Virus record (IMG/VR): IMGVR_UViG_3300030685_000016
Span: 1 to 64,000 of that record
DNA: 64,000 nt
Source: a virus
Direction: 5' to 3' (one strand)
Part shown: in pieces, positions 1 through 14,767 of the stretch
Layout of the letters: each line of letters opens with the position of its first letter
How positions within the stretch are numbered: the first letter of the stretch is position 1
The notes under the pieces: model-generated
What the model was told of the DNA's origin: nothing
The model's database searches: none
What the model saw: only the letters and a program-made list of their open reading frames with translations
Program-made: the position numbers and the translations under genes

Positions 1-280
1 AGTTAAATAAACAATAAATATTATTAATTGGTCTGTTTTTATTAATTCTATTAATAGTTACAGCAGGTTCTAAAATTTCACTTAACTGAATTCCATAATC
101 TGTAATTATAGAATTAAAAGTACTCAGTGATTGCTCACTAAGTACTTCTTGTGCTTCCATAACATTTGATACAGTTACCCCATGTTTATTAAATATGTCT
201 AGAATTTCTTGTTCAGTTTCTATTTTACGTTTAACTAAATCCTTAATAATCTTCTGTTGTTTTTCTATAGTACATGCCAT
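1..280 (-). CDS. Partial hypothetical protein at window edge
   Basis: The protein starts with ATG at 280 and reads MACTIEKQQK...; about 93 residues are visible and no stop is reached before the window edge, so the C-terminus lies outside. The visible part looks helical and charged. It follows the stop of the giant helicase-bearing gene by 15 nt in the same frame and is probably in the same late operon. In crAss-like phages large transcription or virion proteins are often found in this area, but this fragment shows no recognisable motif. Confidence 0.6.
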   Translation of the reverse strand, partial: MACTIEKQQKIIKDLVKRKIETEQEILDIFNKHGVTVSNVMEAQEVLSEQSLSTFNSIITDYGIQLSEILEPAVTINRINKNRPINNIYCLFN

Positions 281-295
281 AAATTTGTTCTTTTA

Positions 296-3200
296 TTAAC
301 ACTCAAAGAAATCTTCAAGTGATTCATTATTTTTATATTTTCCAAAATCAATTTGTAATTTATCTAAAACATAATTCATTAAATTAGATTCTATTCCAAC
401 ATCATGTTTTGGTGCTAGAAACTCATTCACTTTTATTACACTCAAGTCTTTAATATGATTTAAAAACTCTGATAAAGTTAAACTTTCAGATCCATCTATA
501 CTTGGGAAAACTTTAGTTTTCCATTTCTTTAATAATTCTTCAAATAAAGTATTATCATCTGCATTATCAGATTCTTTAACATCACTTAATTTGTCTTTAA
601 ATATACTAACTAATTTCTGAACTTCTGATAAATCATTATATCCAGGAATTGGAGTTAATATTTCACCTATTTGAGCAATTGCTACTTCCTTTGTAATTGG
701 CAAAATAGGTTTAACAACTTGTTGCATTTCAGTAAGTAATGCATCAGTTTTCTCCTCAGTTTTCTTAATTATAGTTTCTGGTTTTATAACACTACTTTTT
801 GTAGAAAGATCAATTAATAATCTTGGACCTTCTGGCATAATTGTAGTATATACATTATCAAAAACTAATGGACTTTCAACTCTTTCATATTTTTCAGGAC
901 CAGTTGAACCTTTTGCACTGACAATTGGTACATTAAAAAATATACTTCCATCCTGTGCTTTGTCAGATTCTTTTGCTTCTCAAACTGAAAAGATTTTTCC
1001 AAGAGTACTATTAATCTCTTTATAACGACCTCTAATTTCAGGTAAATACTTTTCATTAGAAGCAATTATTGCAGATTTTCTATATAACTCAAATATATTT
1101 CAGAAGTTTCTATACCATTGTGTATTAGTACTTCTAACCAATTTTAACAGTTCATCTCTTAATAATTTTCTGTCTAATGGCATATGTTTACTTTGAAAAT
1201 CTTCAACTGTTTTTAGAAGTGTTTCAATTACTAATCTTAATTTACTATCTTTTTCATTAGTAATAAGAGAAATAATATCCTTTTTCATAACATCTTTAAA
1301 GCTGTCTGTGTAAGCTTTTATAAACTCAGTTGATTCATCTTCACTAACCTTGCCTTGTTTAAAAAGTTTTATATATAGTTCAGAATTTTCTGTTGCAATT
1401 TCTATTAATTTATCTAATACTTGACTACCAGAAAACAAACTATCTCTAAGAGTTTCTGCTTGTTTTTGTGTATTAGAATTAGTTAATTTATCAATTAATA
1501 CTTCATCAATTACAATTTGTTTAATCTCTTTTATATATCTTCTTCTACTTTTTAACAGTATTAATTGTACTTGTTTTGGATCCTCTATGAAAGTAACTGC
1601 AGCATATGGTTTTCCTCTAAACTTTTTATATAATGATTCTAATCCTAAAATTTTCTTGCCTGGATTATATGGATCATCAACATCTTCATCCTTTCTTGGC
1701 TCTCCAAAATTGAATTTTTCTATTTCTTCAATAAATTTAGCTTTATTAGTAGAAAATAATTCATAATGAATTTCATTAGTAAATACTCCTCTGTTATAAA
1801 AACTAATTCCAGGAATTTTCGAAATTTCTGTTAAAGTTAATCTTTTTAATTTATTATAATTTATATCAGCACCTTGAGTAGTTATTCTTGTTGGACTGAT
1901 AATAGATATATCTTCAAATTTAACTTCAACCTCAGATTTTGCAGAGGTTAATAACTTTTCATAAGTTTTAATTGAATTAGAATCTTTTCCAAAAACTGCA
2001 GCAACAGTATCTAATGCACCAAAAGTAGCTAAATGTATGTAATAATCATTATTTGGAGAAATATTAACCTTTAAATATAAATTTACATGGTTATCATCAT
2101 TCTTCAGATGTTTACTAGAATTATCAACCATACCTTTTGCAAAAGGAGCATTAGCTAATTCATCGTATTTTGTATTGATTAATACTAACTTAGTAGAATA
2201 ATGATTCGGGATATATGCTTCAGTATTTGTAACTAATCTCATAATTTCATTATTAGCAGGTAATTTACCTTGCAAATTTCAGAAACTATATTTTAAACTT
2301 ACCAAAGAAGAAGTTAATTTATCAAACTCATCTTTTGATATTACTTTCTGATTTTCACCTAAGCCAAATATAAAAGATAATCCAGAATTTAAATTAGTTC
2401 TATCATTCTTTTCTAATAATACTTTATCACCATCTACAATAGTAAACTTAACATTAATATCATTATAAAATGTATGAAGCATAAACTTATTATCATCTGG
2501 TTTTGTTTTTAATTTATTATTTAAAACAACTTGTGGTTGGGGCACAACATGATTTACTTCATCATCTGGCTTACCAGATATAGAAACTTCAGGCGATATT
2601 TCATCAGCTTCTTCAATTACAGCATCCTTTTTGAATTTAAAATTATCATCAACTAATGAAAAATTTGGATCTAATAATTTTGTTAGTTTCTCAATTCTTT
2701 TTAATTTAGTTTCTTTAACTAAATCCTCATTTATTGGTGTAATAAAATTAGGAAAATCTTCTGCTGTTGAAATTAAATTCAATGTAGTAGAATCCAATGT
2801 ATTATTAATTGACTCATCATTTATTATAATAGATGCAGATTTTGATCTTGACATATATGTGTAAAGATTTCTTAATGCACCTAAAATATGATTACTTTTT
2901 ATTTGTGAAGTTTTAAAGATAAAATAATTAACTTCTGATCCCTGAATATTATCTTGAGTAAATAATTTCACATTATCCATGGAAATATTTGCTTTAGTTA
3001 ATTGTTCTTGTATATTTGGATTTAATGTTCCAGAATCAGTTAAAATTCCTATAACTGATTTTGGATTTTCCTTAATAATGTTAACTAATGCAGTTAACAC
3101 TTTAGTTGGAATTATTTTATCAGTTGTAATTAAATCACCACATAAAGTTTTATCATCTAGATAATATTTCAATAAAATTCCTTTATCAATAAATCCCATA

Positions 3201-6200
3201 ATCTTACTAGAATCTACTCTATAATCATTAAAGTGTTTAATACTTTTACGAACCAAGGAAGAAACATAATCATTATCTTCTCTTTTCTGTGAATTTTCGG
3301 CTCTAACAACTAAATTTATAAAGGGTGTAAAAATTCCAGAAACCCTGTCAACATTAAAACTTGCTCCAAAGAATTTTGCACCATTTTGTGATTGATCTCC
3401 AGCTCCTACAATTTTAATTAATTTTCCCTCAGCTCAGGCTTTCTTAGCAATTTCATTAATTACTCCTAATTCTAAAGCAGTGAAATGTGTTACTTCATCA
3501 ATAAATAATAAATCTGGAAGATTTGTAACAGATTCTTTAATAGTAATTTTATCTGCATTTAATATGATGGAATTACCACTTTGAACAGTTACATATTGAG
3601 ATTTGTCTTTATTACTATTTATATCATTAATTATTTCACTAATTCCTAGTTTATCAAATAATGTACTTTTATTATACTTATTTATTGTAAATTGTTTTGT
3701 ATCTATACCTTCTAAAACATTTGTTTCTAATAAATCAGCTTGATCTAATTTTGGTCCAGCCAACCAAATAGTTAAATTAGGATTATTATTCATCAGGAAT
3801 GTAATAAGTGATTTAAAAATAACACTTGTTTTTCCTGTTCCTGCATTTCCTAATACATATGAAATAAAATCCGTTGTAACTAAATCTGGATCAGTAGTTA
3901 ATTTTACAATTGCTGAGAATAATTCAGGATTTACTGTTGAAGCATATAAGATTTCAGCTGCTAATTCTTGAGAATAGAATGGGACTTTGTTAAATCCTTC
4001 CATCTTTGCTTGTGCAAGAAACTTATTATTAACATCCTTTGGATTTAACACCATTGTAGAAGCCAGAATTCAAACAAAATCTGTTCTACTTAGTTCTTTT
4101 ACATCTTTAGTAATTTCGTCAGTACCATCAATATTATAAATTGAATCAATATTATTTTTAAATAATAAATCATTATCCGTTAAAATCTGCGTAAATAATT
4201 GAATTAATTCTGTATTATTTAAATTTAAATCTTTTACGTACTGATAAATTGCTGATCTTATGTTTAATAACTGTCCTTCTTTATCATCTAGATTTGTTAA
4301 CAAATCTGTAAGATCTGGAAGTGTAGGTTTTTCTTTAAAAATAACTGGTTTACGAAGAATTTCTTTTAATTCTTTTATAACCAAATTAGATGTAGCTGTT
4401 CTTGTAAGTTCAGATTCATTATATATTTTTCCTGAGTTTGATTTAGATAATTCTTTTAATGTCTCCAATTTAACTTTAATTCTGGCCAAATCTTTAAGCA
4501 TTAATGCTGCAATATCAGATGGAACTGTTTTTAAACTTGTTGTTGGTGAAGTGATTTTATTTCTTTCTAAAAATTTCTGTCTTGTAACAATAAATCCAGA
4601 TGGATGTTCAAAATCAACTTCTGTTAAACTTGTTCCTTCTACAACACTTTCTAATAATGAAATCATATCAATCGCATTACTTATTTGTGTTGTTCTTATA
4701 CCTTCTATCAGATAATTTGAGATATTAGATGTTTGAAATAATGAAAGTTCTTCATTTTTTAAGATATCAAAAATTGACAATTTTTTAATACCTGATGAGG
4801 TTAGCAAAGGTACAATTTTTTCTGAAAGAAAATCATAGATAGAGTTTGAAATGAACTGATTTTTATTATCAGTGATTTCTTTTAATTCTGTTAATGTATT
4901 AAAATAATCTTTATTAGTATTTTTAAAATTTTTGAAATCATGTAAAATTCCTAATAAATCTCCAACAGAATCTAATAGTTCTATATGATCTAATGAAATA
5001 TATTTAGGTAAATTATATTTCTGTAAAACAGTTTCCAAATCCTCTGTATCAGAACTTAATTCATTTTGTATTTTTTCTAAATCTCCCAGAATTTTATCAG
5101 AATTTTCAATTAAATCTAATAATTCAACATTAGTTAATTGAAGTTCTTTAAAATAATTTGCTTTTATATAAGATAATTTAGTATCTAATCTTTGTTCTAT
5201 TAGTATTACTAATTCTCTATCTAAATTTTTAGATTGTTTAATCTCTTTAACAATTTCTTCTAATCCATAGTCATTGATTTGAAAGAATTGTGGAGTTTTT
5301 ACAGCGAATTCTAATTTATTTTTAAGAGTCTGATATTTATTTAGTTTATTTTTAATTGAATTAAAATAATCAAGAAATGATTCTAATATACTTGTTAGAT
5401 TAAATATATCATCATTATTAATTAACTCTTTTATATCATTATTTTTATAATAATTATTAAATAATGTAATAACTGAAAGAAGGGCTTCATATTTCTCTGT
5501 ATTTGATAAATCATTTACTGACTTACCTAAAACTTTTGCCTTGTTAGCATATAAATCTTTAATAGAGGAAACATTTGTTGAGATATTTGGTGTATTTGTT
5601 AGAAAATCAATATCTGCATCAGTTAACTGTAAATCAGCTTGTTCTGTTTTTAAATTTAAATTATTTGTTATAATTTGATTTTGTGCAGTTTCTGTTTGTT
5701 CATAAGGCATCAAATTTACTTTTAATTTCTTATCATCCAATTCTTTCATCTGTTTTTCTATGTCAACTTTCTGAATTGAATCTGCAGAATCTAATTGAGT
5801 AATTAATTGATTAATTTGTTGATCTATTTGTTGATCATATTCTACTACCTTTGCATTAAAAGTATTTAATAATACATCATAATCAATAGCTTCTGATGGT
5901 AAATATGAGGCAATTGTACTGATAAAATTGTCAATAAATTCCTTCTTAGTTGTTCCACTTTCTGCATTAACAACTTGATTTAATTCTGCTTCTGTTAATT
6001 TCTTCCCAGTTTCATAATTAATCAGAACATCATGGTCTATTACTTTTTTAGCAACATTAGTTTTTATAACATCTCAACTAACAATCTTTTTACCAATTTT
6101 TTGTTCAATGTTATTTACAGTCGCTCTGAATTGCTCCAGATTAGCTTCACGATGTTCAGGATCCATATTCCACAATTCTAATTGACGAGAAATATCTAAT

Positions 6201-8995
6201 AATCCTTTAAAAGTTTTGTCCCTTTCATAACTATATCCATTAGTCATATATTCAACTAGTTTTGGATTAAAGTCTAGTTCTAATTGTTTATATGCTTCAG
6301 TTGCAACTCCTAAATATTTCTTAAAATCAGTATTTTCTTTATATTTTTTAAATTCATCATCAATTCTTTTTTGAGTTACACCAAATCCTTCTGGTTCTAA
6401 GTCATGATAATTCTTTCCATAAGTAATTTTAGTAAAAGTATCTTTATCAATTACAACTCATTTATCACTTATTTGTTTATTTAAATACATAGACATTTGA
6501 TCGAAATATTTTTCAGCAGTGTTGCCATCTAACATTTCTTTTACTTGTTTTTCATAAATTGAACTTTCTTCTTTCAATTTTTGAATTTGCTTAGTATTTT
6601 TTAATGTATCGGTTTCAGATTGTTTTAATTTCTCAATTTCTAATACAATATCATGAATTTTATTAATTTTTTCTGTATAATCAGATAAAATAATTCCTTC
6701 AATTCCTATAGTTTTTCCTTCTTCTTTAGATTTTTTAAGAGAATCAAGAATTAAAGAATCTAACATTGTTTTTCTAATAACCTCATCATCAGATTCTCCA
6801 AGTCCTGTTGAATTAAAAATTCCATCAAGTCTTTGAATTATTCTAATTGTTTCATCAGCTACTACATCTGCTTGTGAATAATTTTTATTCAAATTAGACA
6901 TTGTACTATCTCCAACATTATCCCCAATATTTGTTATTACATTATTTTCTACATCAGCTCCTTCTGGAGTAATGTATTTATTCCCTAATTTCTTCCTTTG
7001 TTTATTAACTGCTGCTATGATTTCCTCTGTATGACCATCTGCAATTAATTGATATAAATCTTTCTTAGTATCCTGTGTTAATGCAACACTATTCTTTGGA
7101 TCTAACAATGGTTCAATAACTGAGCGTTGATACTCAAACATTGCACCACCAATTACACCACCAACTAAATTAGATAAATATTTTTGAAATCCCTGAGCAC
7201 TAAATGTGTCATCCCAAGTATTCATAGAACCTTTTTTCTCAGTTCATCCTAAATAAGACATTAAATCCACAACTCCAGTAGACATATCCTGAACAGCTTG
7301 TTCGGTTACTTCTTCAACACCTTCAATTACTGCATTTTTTCACATATTCTCTCCAATAATAGATGGAGTTGTAAAAATATCCTCGATTGTGTTTTTAAAT
7401 TTTGAAACTACTCCTGCGAGTTGAAATTTACCTTTTGCCATATTAGTTTCAGTTGCTTTAAAACCAGTTTGTATTTCCTCCATATATGGTAGAACTGCTT
7501 TACGTAACATAGCTTTATTAGTTTCTTCAGTATATCCTGTACTTTTATCCAAAAACCAATGACCCATTCTATTATTCATCATGATTCCATACTGTCCAGC
7601 TGCAGCTAATAAAGTAGCAAAACCTGCACTTCTTTTATCATAACCACCAGTAATTGCCTGACCATAAATATCACTAGTTGTAGACATTGCCATATATCCT
7701 AAAGATAATCCCATAGATAAAGCACTTTGTGCTTTTTCAAATGATTTAAGTTGAGGAAGTTTTTCCATAGCTGCCTTAGCCATTACTTCAGATTGTTCTG
7801 CTGTAATAGTTCCAGTTATTTTTGCAAAATCTACTTCTTGCCCAATTTTTGTTGCTAATTCACTTTGTTTTTCAAGTAGTGCTAATTCTTTAGATCTCAT
7901 AAAAATCTTTGATAAACTAGCTGCAGCTCTTTGCTCATATAATTGGGAAAATATAGAACTAACCATTGTACCCATTTGCTCCACTGATAAAGCAGATTTA
8001 CTTCCTTCCTCAGATACTGACTGTTGGACAAATTTTGCCATATAATTTTCTGCAGAGGTAGCTAATCCACCCATAGCATCAGCTTTTTCTCCTAATAACA
8101 TTCCTTCTAAGGATTTGTAGAAAGTAGGTAAAATAGAGGCCATTGTAACAGCTGCTCTAATTCCTCCATAAACTGTTCCTACTCCAGGTATTAAAAATGG
8201 GGCAATTTCTGCTGCAACTTTTACACCTATTCCTGCAAGTGATTTATCTTTTTCATCTGCATCAAAAACATTATACTTATCAGCTAATGTTCCATCAGTA
8301 GTTAATATATCATTTGGATTAACAACTATTTTACCATAAATCTCACCATCACCAAGTTTTTCAATAAAATAATTTCCATCTTTGTCTACTTTTCATTCAC
8401 CTTTTTGGTGTTTTATAGCTTTTTGGCTTAATGGATCAAAATGAGTTCCATCTTCATTATAAGTTGCATATACTAAAGTATCCCCAAATAATTTCTGAAG
8501 AACACCTAAATCATTTACACTTTCTGTTGACCATGAATCAGTTTTAGGATCATATAATTTATTCTGTTGTGCAAGTTGTTTTTGTGTAAAATCGTTTTCA
8601 GTAATACTGTTTATTCCAGTTCTACTAAATAATTGTTTAGATGGATTAAAATCCTTCTCAAATTCAACATCAATTTTAAAAGTGTTTGCATTTTTTGGTC
8701 TAGAAACATCAAATGGACTGTAATATACAGTATTTATATCTTTTAAATACTCATCATCAGTCATTTGATAATAATGACTCTTTGCTAAATTATAAAAATC
8801 ATTAAATTTTATATCATCAAATTTTCCATCTGCAGTTTTAAACTGATTCTGAATAAACGGACTTTGTTTATATTCATCTTGAGTTAACAAGGATGTGTTA
8901 TCAGGATTGATATTTACTGATAACATATCCTGAGTTGTGGCAGTTGGACTACTTAATGTAGCAACTAATATATCATTAGGTTTTCTAATTTCCAT
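296..8995 (-). CDS. Giant virion/cargo-type protein with SF1 helicase domain (TGA=Trp)
   Basis: One continuous 2,899-residue protein when TGA is read as Trp. In-frame TGA codons include those at 980, 1100, 2279, 3434, 4070, 6074, 6458, 7244, 7340 and 8393; the terminal stop is TAA at 296-298. The N-terminal third has hydrophobic Gly/Ala-rich stretches (e.g. around IPGVGTVYGGI and NLVGGVIGGAMF) that could insert in a membrane. A superfamily 1 (UvrD/RecD-like) helicase domain lies at about residues 1690-2065: Walker A GNAGTGKT (about 1716-1723), Walker B LLFIDEVTHF, motif III GAGDQSQ (about 1864-1870) and an arginine-finger motif YTYMSRSK (about 2049). Motif III lies just after a TGA-encoded Trp. 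The rest is long coiled-coil-rich sequence. crAss-like phages are known to carry giant virion-associated proteins; the injected-cargo role here is inferred. Confidence 0.85.
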
Positions 8996-9004
8996 AATTT
9001 AAAA

Positions 9005-10876
9005 TTAATTAAGTACTTGTGCATTACCATTTACTGATTGTACTGCAGGTGTTGTATTTAAATTGTATTGAACATCACTATTTTTAGTAGCTTTAACTGT
9101 TGGACCTCTTCCATTAAAACTATCTACAATAACATTAGAGGCAGGTCTATAAGGAATTGCAATCATCCCTTTATAATAATTACCAAATCAACCTTCATTT
9201 GGTTTTGTAGATTTAATTTTAGTTCCAATCTTTTCTGATCAAGTTTTATCTAGATCTGGCATAATTGCTTTCTCTTCATCTGAAGTTAACTTAGTTACTC
9301 AAGGATTATCTTTTCCTAAAGCAGTTCCATCATTTGTATAACCATAAAATACTAAAAATGGTTTAATATGACTATTATCCATAATTACTTTAGTATTTAT
9401 TCCATTTTTAGTTTCTTCACCAATTTTGATATCAAAATTATGATCTTTAAAAAATCTAGTTGCTTCACTAGTAGATCATTTATCCTTATTTGATTCATAT
9501 GTAGCATAAATCTCTTTAAAGATTTTAAATGCATTATAATCAGGTCTTCCATTATCATCAACTGGCATATAAACCTTTGCTGCATCTTTTCCATCATAAA
9601 CCACATTTTTAAAATCATATGATTCTAATGATTTATTTCCAAAAGAAGCATTATCAAAATCTAAAAATTGATTATAACCAATATTTGCTATATTTTGAAC
9701 TGATGTCATAGGAATTGTTTCATCATTGGGTGTCATTAATGGAAATACTCCACCAATTGCTCCTTTAAGTAAAACTCCAAGTTTTGCATCATTAAAAGCA
9801 AATGTTAAATTCTTACTCATTAATTTATCATTATGAGACATCTGGAAATTATTCATTGGCTTATCACTTTGACCTGAAGAACCATCACCAATTTTTACAG
9901 GTTTAACTTTTTCAGAATGTGAATCATTAGCACTATTACTAATCATATTCATTAACATAGATCCTGGTGTATCACCACTTAAAGCAGCTATTACGGATAG
10001 TTTATTTTGTGCCTTTTCACCCATAGCTTCCCAAATATATTTTAATCCCTTTTCAACTCTTCCTCTTTGTGAACTGTTATTCTGTTCAACGGATACATAA
10101 TCACTATTTACATCTGTAAGTGAATTTAATTTTTGTAATTGTTCAAATTCTTCTTTTGTTGGAGTTGGACCTTTAATGTTTATTCTAGAAGCATTCATCT
10201 GATGTTGAATCTCATTCCATTGTGCTTTACTATAAACTTTATCAGATATTTCTGTATCAGTTCCAAAATCCTTTACTAATTTAAGAACATCATCCTTAAT
10301 TGTTTTTAAACTAACTGCATCATTTGCAACATTAAAAATATCATTTCTTCCAACTAAATTTGGATTTAATCTTCTTTCGTTTAATAAATCCTGAACTGTT
10401 AATAATTGTTGTGTATTTTTATTTTTTTGATAATCAGCTAAGGTAACTCCTTTAACTGTCCCCACTTTATCCTTAACAAATAATTCTCCTCTACTACCAA
10501 CTGCAACTTCACTTAATGTACCTTGTTTTGAGGCTTCATTTACTGATTGTGTTCATGCATCTTTATTTTCTCTTAATGCATTTAAAGTTCCAATTAATTT
10601 TATAGAACTTAATCTATTTTTAGGTTGTAAATAAGGATTTGTTTCAGAACCTTCTAACTTTGCAAGTTCAGATGTAAATTGATTTACTTCATTCGTTAAA
10701 CCAACATCTTTTTTTATCATTTCTTTATAAAGAGCATCATCTAAAATAGATGATCCAGAATTATCTGAATCATCTTTTTTAGAAGTTGTTGGCATTTGAG
10801 GAGTTGGACTTGAAGGTATATAAGGAGTAAAAGCTACAAATCCACCTCCTTGTTGCAGTTTTGGTATAAATTTCAT
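9005..10876 (-). CDS. Virion-associated protein with N-terminal QQGG motif
   Basis: A 623-residue protein once TGA at 9476 and 10553 is read as Trp; the stop is TAA. It starts MKFIPKLQQGGGF, a basic/aromatic stretch followed by Gln-Gly-Gly that recurs in several neighbouring proteins. The rest is polar and helical with no recognised enzyme motif. Its stop lies 9 nt before the giant gene, and its ATG overlaps the upstream stop by one base (TAATG), which suggests translational coupling. Probably a minor virion or cargo protein, judging by position only. Confidence 0.75.
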
Positions 10877-13800
10877 TATTTAAATACTTTTATTAGTGAT
10901 TTTTGTAAAAGTTCATTATCTAAAAAAATAGATTTATAAAACATTTCCAATTCTTTTTGACTTTTTTCATGTTCATTTCTTATTTTTGCCAATTCTATTC
11001 TATTATCTTGTGACATACTTCCTCCTTTTTTATAATAAGGAGAATAAGATTGTACCACAGCCTGTTGTTTTAAAATAGGTGAAGTATATTGTTCCATTAA
11101 TGTATTTCCATATTTTATTTTGTCTAATAAAGCTTTAGCATAAGCAGATTTTTCAAAAGTCATATTAGGATCAACATTTTTTGAACTTTTCATATCTTCT
11201 GTAAATTTATCACGATATAATTGTTCAATCTCAGGAGAAGATAATTTTGCTAAATATTTCTGCATACTAATAAGATTTGGATCATTAATTTTCTGTCGTA
11301 AATCAAATGTAGCTTTTTTCTGTTGCCACATTGGTCAAGTCATTGCTTCTGATTTAAGTAAAGTATTTCTTGCAGTTGTGTCAGCCATAGTTTTATTTGC
11401 CATGACTAAAGACATATTTTTTTCAGCATTAGATGATGCAGATTTATTAGCATTTATAATTTGAAGATTTCTCTGTCCAATTTGAGTATTCATAGATAAT
11501 TCCTGTCCTTTTATAGCATCATTTCTTTGAATATCTGCTTGTTGTGCTCTTGATGTTATATCTGCATTTTTAGCATTAGCTTGTAATCTTGCACTAATTC
11601 CTTTTCCTCAATCATTAGTATTTTCTGCAATGTTTTTACCAATATTATTATTAATTCTATTTTGTTGTTCTGCTATAATAGTATTTGGTGTACTAGTACG
11701 CATATAAACTAATGGACTTGTTTGTAATATTGGAAATTTAGATGCAGCAGTTAATTGATTCTTTAAAATGTTTTTATTACCAACCATTGTATTTACAAAT
11801 TGTGCTAAATTCACAAATCGTGTTGGATCAATGTATGGTTTTGATGTATATGGAATTTCTGCAGGAGGATTAAGTCCATCTGTATCTAATGTTGTAGTAT
11901 TAGGTGCTGGTGTTGTTGGTGCAGATGTGTTAATATTAGCAACTTTAGGAGTCATAGGACTTGAAATTAATCCAGATGAAACAGTAGGTTTCCCTATTAA
12001 ATTTGAAACAAAATTATGTACTGTTCCAATTTTTTTATCAACCAATAAACGTTGAACATCAGAAGCATTTTTTACTTGATAAGTTCCCTTATTAGCTAAA
12101 ATTTGTTTATTTAAATCTGATCCATATTTATTAAATCAATTATCATCAATAGATTTTTGATAATCTAACCAAGGTTTATTATATTCCTGAGTTTTTGAAT
12201 CAAACCTAAAATCATTTCCAAATTGTTCCATAGTTCTGAATGGAATTTTTCCTGCATTTTGCATTTTTAATATTCCTCCTTCAGATTTTTTCTCTACTTT
12301 CTTTTTAGAAGTAACTTTATTAACTTTTTCCACTTTTTCTTTAGAAGTTTTTGGTTTAGTAGTTGTTTTAACAACTTCTTTTTCTTCAGTTGGATTTACA
12401 ACTACTTTAGTTTTTTCTATTTCAGGAGTTTTTACTGGAAGCTTTTCTTTTAAACTTTGTAGTTTTTCCACAGCAGATTTTTCATCTGTCACAACTCCTT
12501 CACCTAAGTGTTTTCTAGCTAATTTATAATCATTAAAATCTGTGCCTCTATCTCCAGTAACTAATTTTGGTTCAGTTCCAAGAGTTCATTTTCCAGTAGA
12601 TTGTCCATAACTATGAGTTAAATTCTTTGTATCAATTTGTGTTAACTCTTCTGGAGTTAAATCCCTTCCATGAGTTTCTTTATAAGCAGAACTTATTTTA
12701 TTTTTTAAATTATTTAAACTTGCTTCAGCTTGTTCTTTAGTTGGCTCAGTACCTTTACCTATTAATGATTTTCCTCTTTCAATTAAAGATTTAGATGGTT
12801 CAGCATCAGGTTTAATAATTCCTTTTACTTGTCCTGTATCAATAAGTTTTCCTTCAGAATCCAAAAGATTAAAGGCAGTTTTATCATTTGTAACACTTGC
12901 TCTTTCAGCTTGGTTAGTAATAGCTTTCATTCTTCCAGCATTTGCTTTTAAAACATTTGCAAAAGATATACCCATTACTACTTTTTTCCAATCCTCAGGA
13001 TTAGTATTTTTAACACCATCCTCTTTTCAATCTTTATAAATGTTAACTCCTCCAGAAATTGCCTGTTGTCCAGCAAATGCACCTAATCCATATTTTCCGG
13101 CTGTTGCAACTTTTGCAAAATTAGTTGTTGTAGCTTTTTTAGCTAAGTTTCCTAAAGTTTGACTGCCTATGATTTTAGTAGTTGCTCCTTTTAATGTCTC
13201 AGCTGCTGCAATATGAGAATCAAGTGCTTGTGAAGCTAATTTCATAGTTTCTTCAATTGGTTTTCCTTCACCAACTAATTTAGTAGCTAATTCAATTGCT
13301 TCAGCAGTAGGTTTTTCGGTTTTTAATAATGCAGATGCTCCTTTAGCTTCTTCTAAGGTATTAAAACCTGCTTTTGTTAAAGTACCAACGGCCTCTAATT
13401 CTTTAGTTCCTTCTATACCTTTACTAATTGCTTCAGCTGTTTTTGTAAGTTTAGCAATCTTAGTTGCATCCATTCCTACTTGTCCAGCTTTTATTAAGGA
13501 TTTAACTCCACCTAATCCGAAGAATGATAATGCCACAAAAGCAGCATCTAGACCTAAATCTAATTTATGATTTAATAAACCATTTGCTCCTTCTTCATGT
13601 AAAATCTTACCAATATCTGCTCCCATGACAACTCCTGCTCCAATAGAACCTGTTGGTCCTGGAACAAATGATGCACCTAATCCTGCAATACCTGCAACAT
13701 CATAAGCGGTACTTGTAGTATCTTGTCCTGCAAATGTTCTTGCATCTGTTTTATTTACAACTGAAGATGGTTCTCCTTTAAGTATTTCTGCTAAAGTATT

Positions 13801-14700
13801 TTCAGGATTTTCCTGAGATGGTACTACATTCTCTCCTACTACTGGAAGTACTGTTGCTATTGGATGTGCTAAATCATACTCTCCTTGAATTTGTTTTTTT
13901 CTTTCGTCAGATAATAAAAATCCATTAGGATTAGAACCTGTTCTATTTAATACATCAACTAAACTATTTCATGTATTATCATCAATTGGTTTAGTAAAAT
14001 CAATTTTATCAGTTATAGCTTTTATAGCTTGAGCATGTTCAGTTCCTGTAAATTTATCAATTCCTTTATTTGTTTCATAATCTTTTAAATAATCCTCAGC
14101 ATTTTCTTTAGAATATTTAGCAACTTTTTGTTTGATTACATCATCAGTTGTTCATGATTTTAATGCTGTATCACGAGATGCATCATTACCACCAAAAACA
14201 GTCCCTGTCATATAATCCTCTAAAGATCTAAAAGATTTATCTAATGCATATCTTGGAATAGTTACCTGAGGATTTACATTTTGTGATGATGTTTTTCAAT
14301 CATTATATATTGATGCAACTAAAGAATTATATTTCTTTCTTGTAGAATTTTCTTCACCATAATTACTTCTATCAGGATTGCCAGTATAGGATCCAAATAA
14401 ATTTTTATTAATTGCATCTCTACTTCCACCTCATTCTGCTTTTTGTAATTCTGGATCAGTTATTTTGGAACTATCAATACTATATTCGTGTTTAACAGGA
14501 TCATAAGCATATATATCATTAAAATTACTTAGTTGTGATAATTTTAAGAACTGAGCAGCGGTGTCTCTAGCTTCTCTTTCACCTTTACTAGTAAAATTTG
14601 TACTATCTAATCGTTTTGTCAGATAATCTGCAAAACTTTGTCCTTGTGAAGATATTCCTTCAGTTCATCCACCCGCTTTTAATTTTTTGACTAGTGCCAT
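10876..14700 (-). CDS. Large virion/cargo protein with Ala/Gly-rich membrane segments
   Basis: A 1,274-residue protein in one frame when TGA is Trp; TGA codons at 11335 and 11608, and many between 13.9 and 14.7 kb. It starts MALVKKLKAGGW, again with a basic-GG motif near the N-terminus, and has further GG motifs (YYKKGGSM, KKSEGGILKMQ). A Gly/Ala-rich hydrophobic region around VPGPTGSIGAGVVMGADIG, followed by FVALSFFGLGG, could enter membranes. A Lys/Thr/Pro-rich linker lies around 12.3-12.5 kb. No catalytic motif was found. Proposed as an injected or internal virion protein because of these segments and its place between other structural genes. Confidence 0.75.
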
Positions 14701-14724
14701 GTTTTTACGATTTTTAAATTAAAC

Positions 14725-14752
14725 AATAAAAGGGAGACAGATCTCCCTGCTT
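14725..14752 (-). terminator. Rho-independent terminator
   Basis: On the minus strand GGGAGA-TCTG-TCTCCC (14732-14747) is a perfect 6-bp stem with a 4-nt loop, followed by TTTTATT. It lies just downstream of the small Gln/Gly-rich gene and upstream of the 1,274-residue gene. A second outer pairing (AAAAGGGA with TCCCTTTT) is also possible. Confidence 0.75.
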
Positions 14753-14767
14753 CCCTTTTAAGGTAGG

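Noticed and set aside
865-1065. Separate small minus-strand frames at 865-1065, 9397-9618 and 24999-25220
   Set aside because: They are out-of-frame shadows inside genes that are continuous with TGA=Trp.
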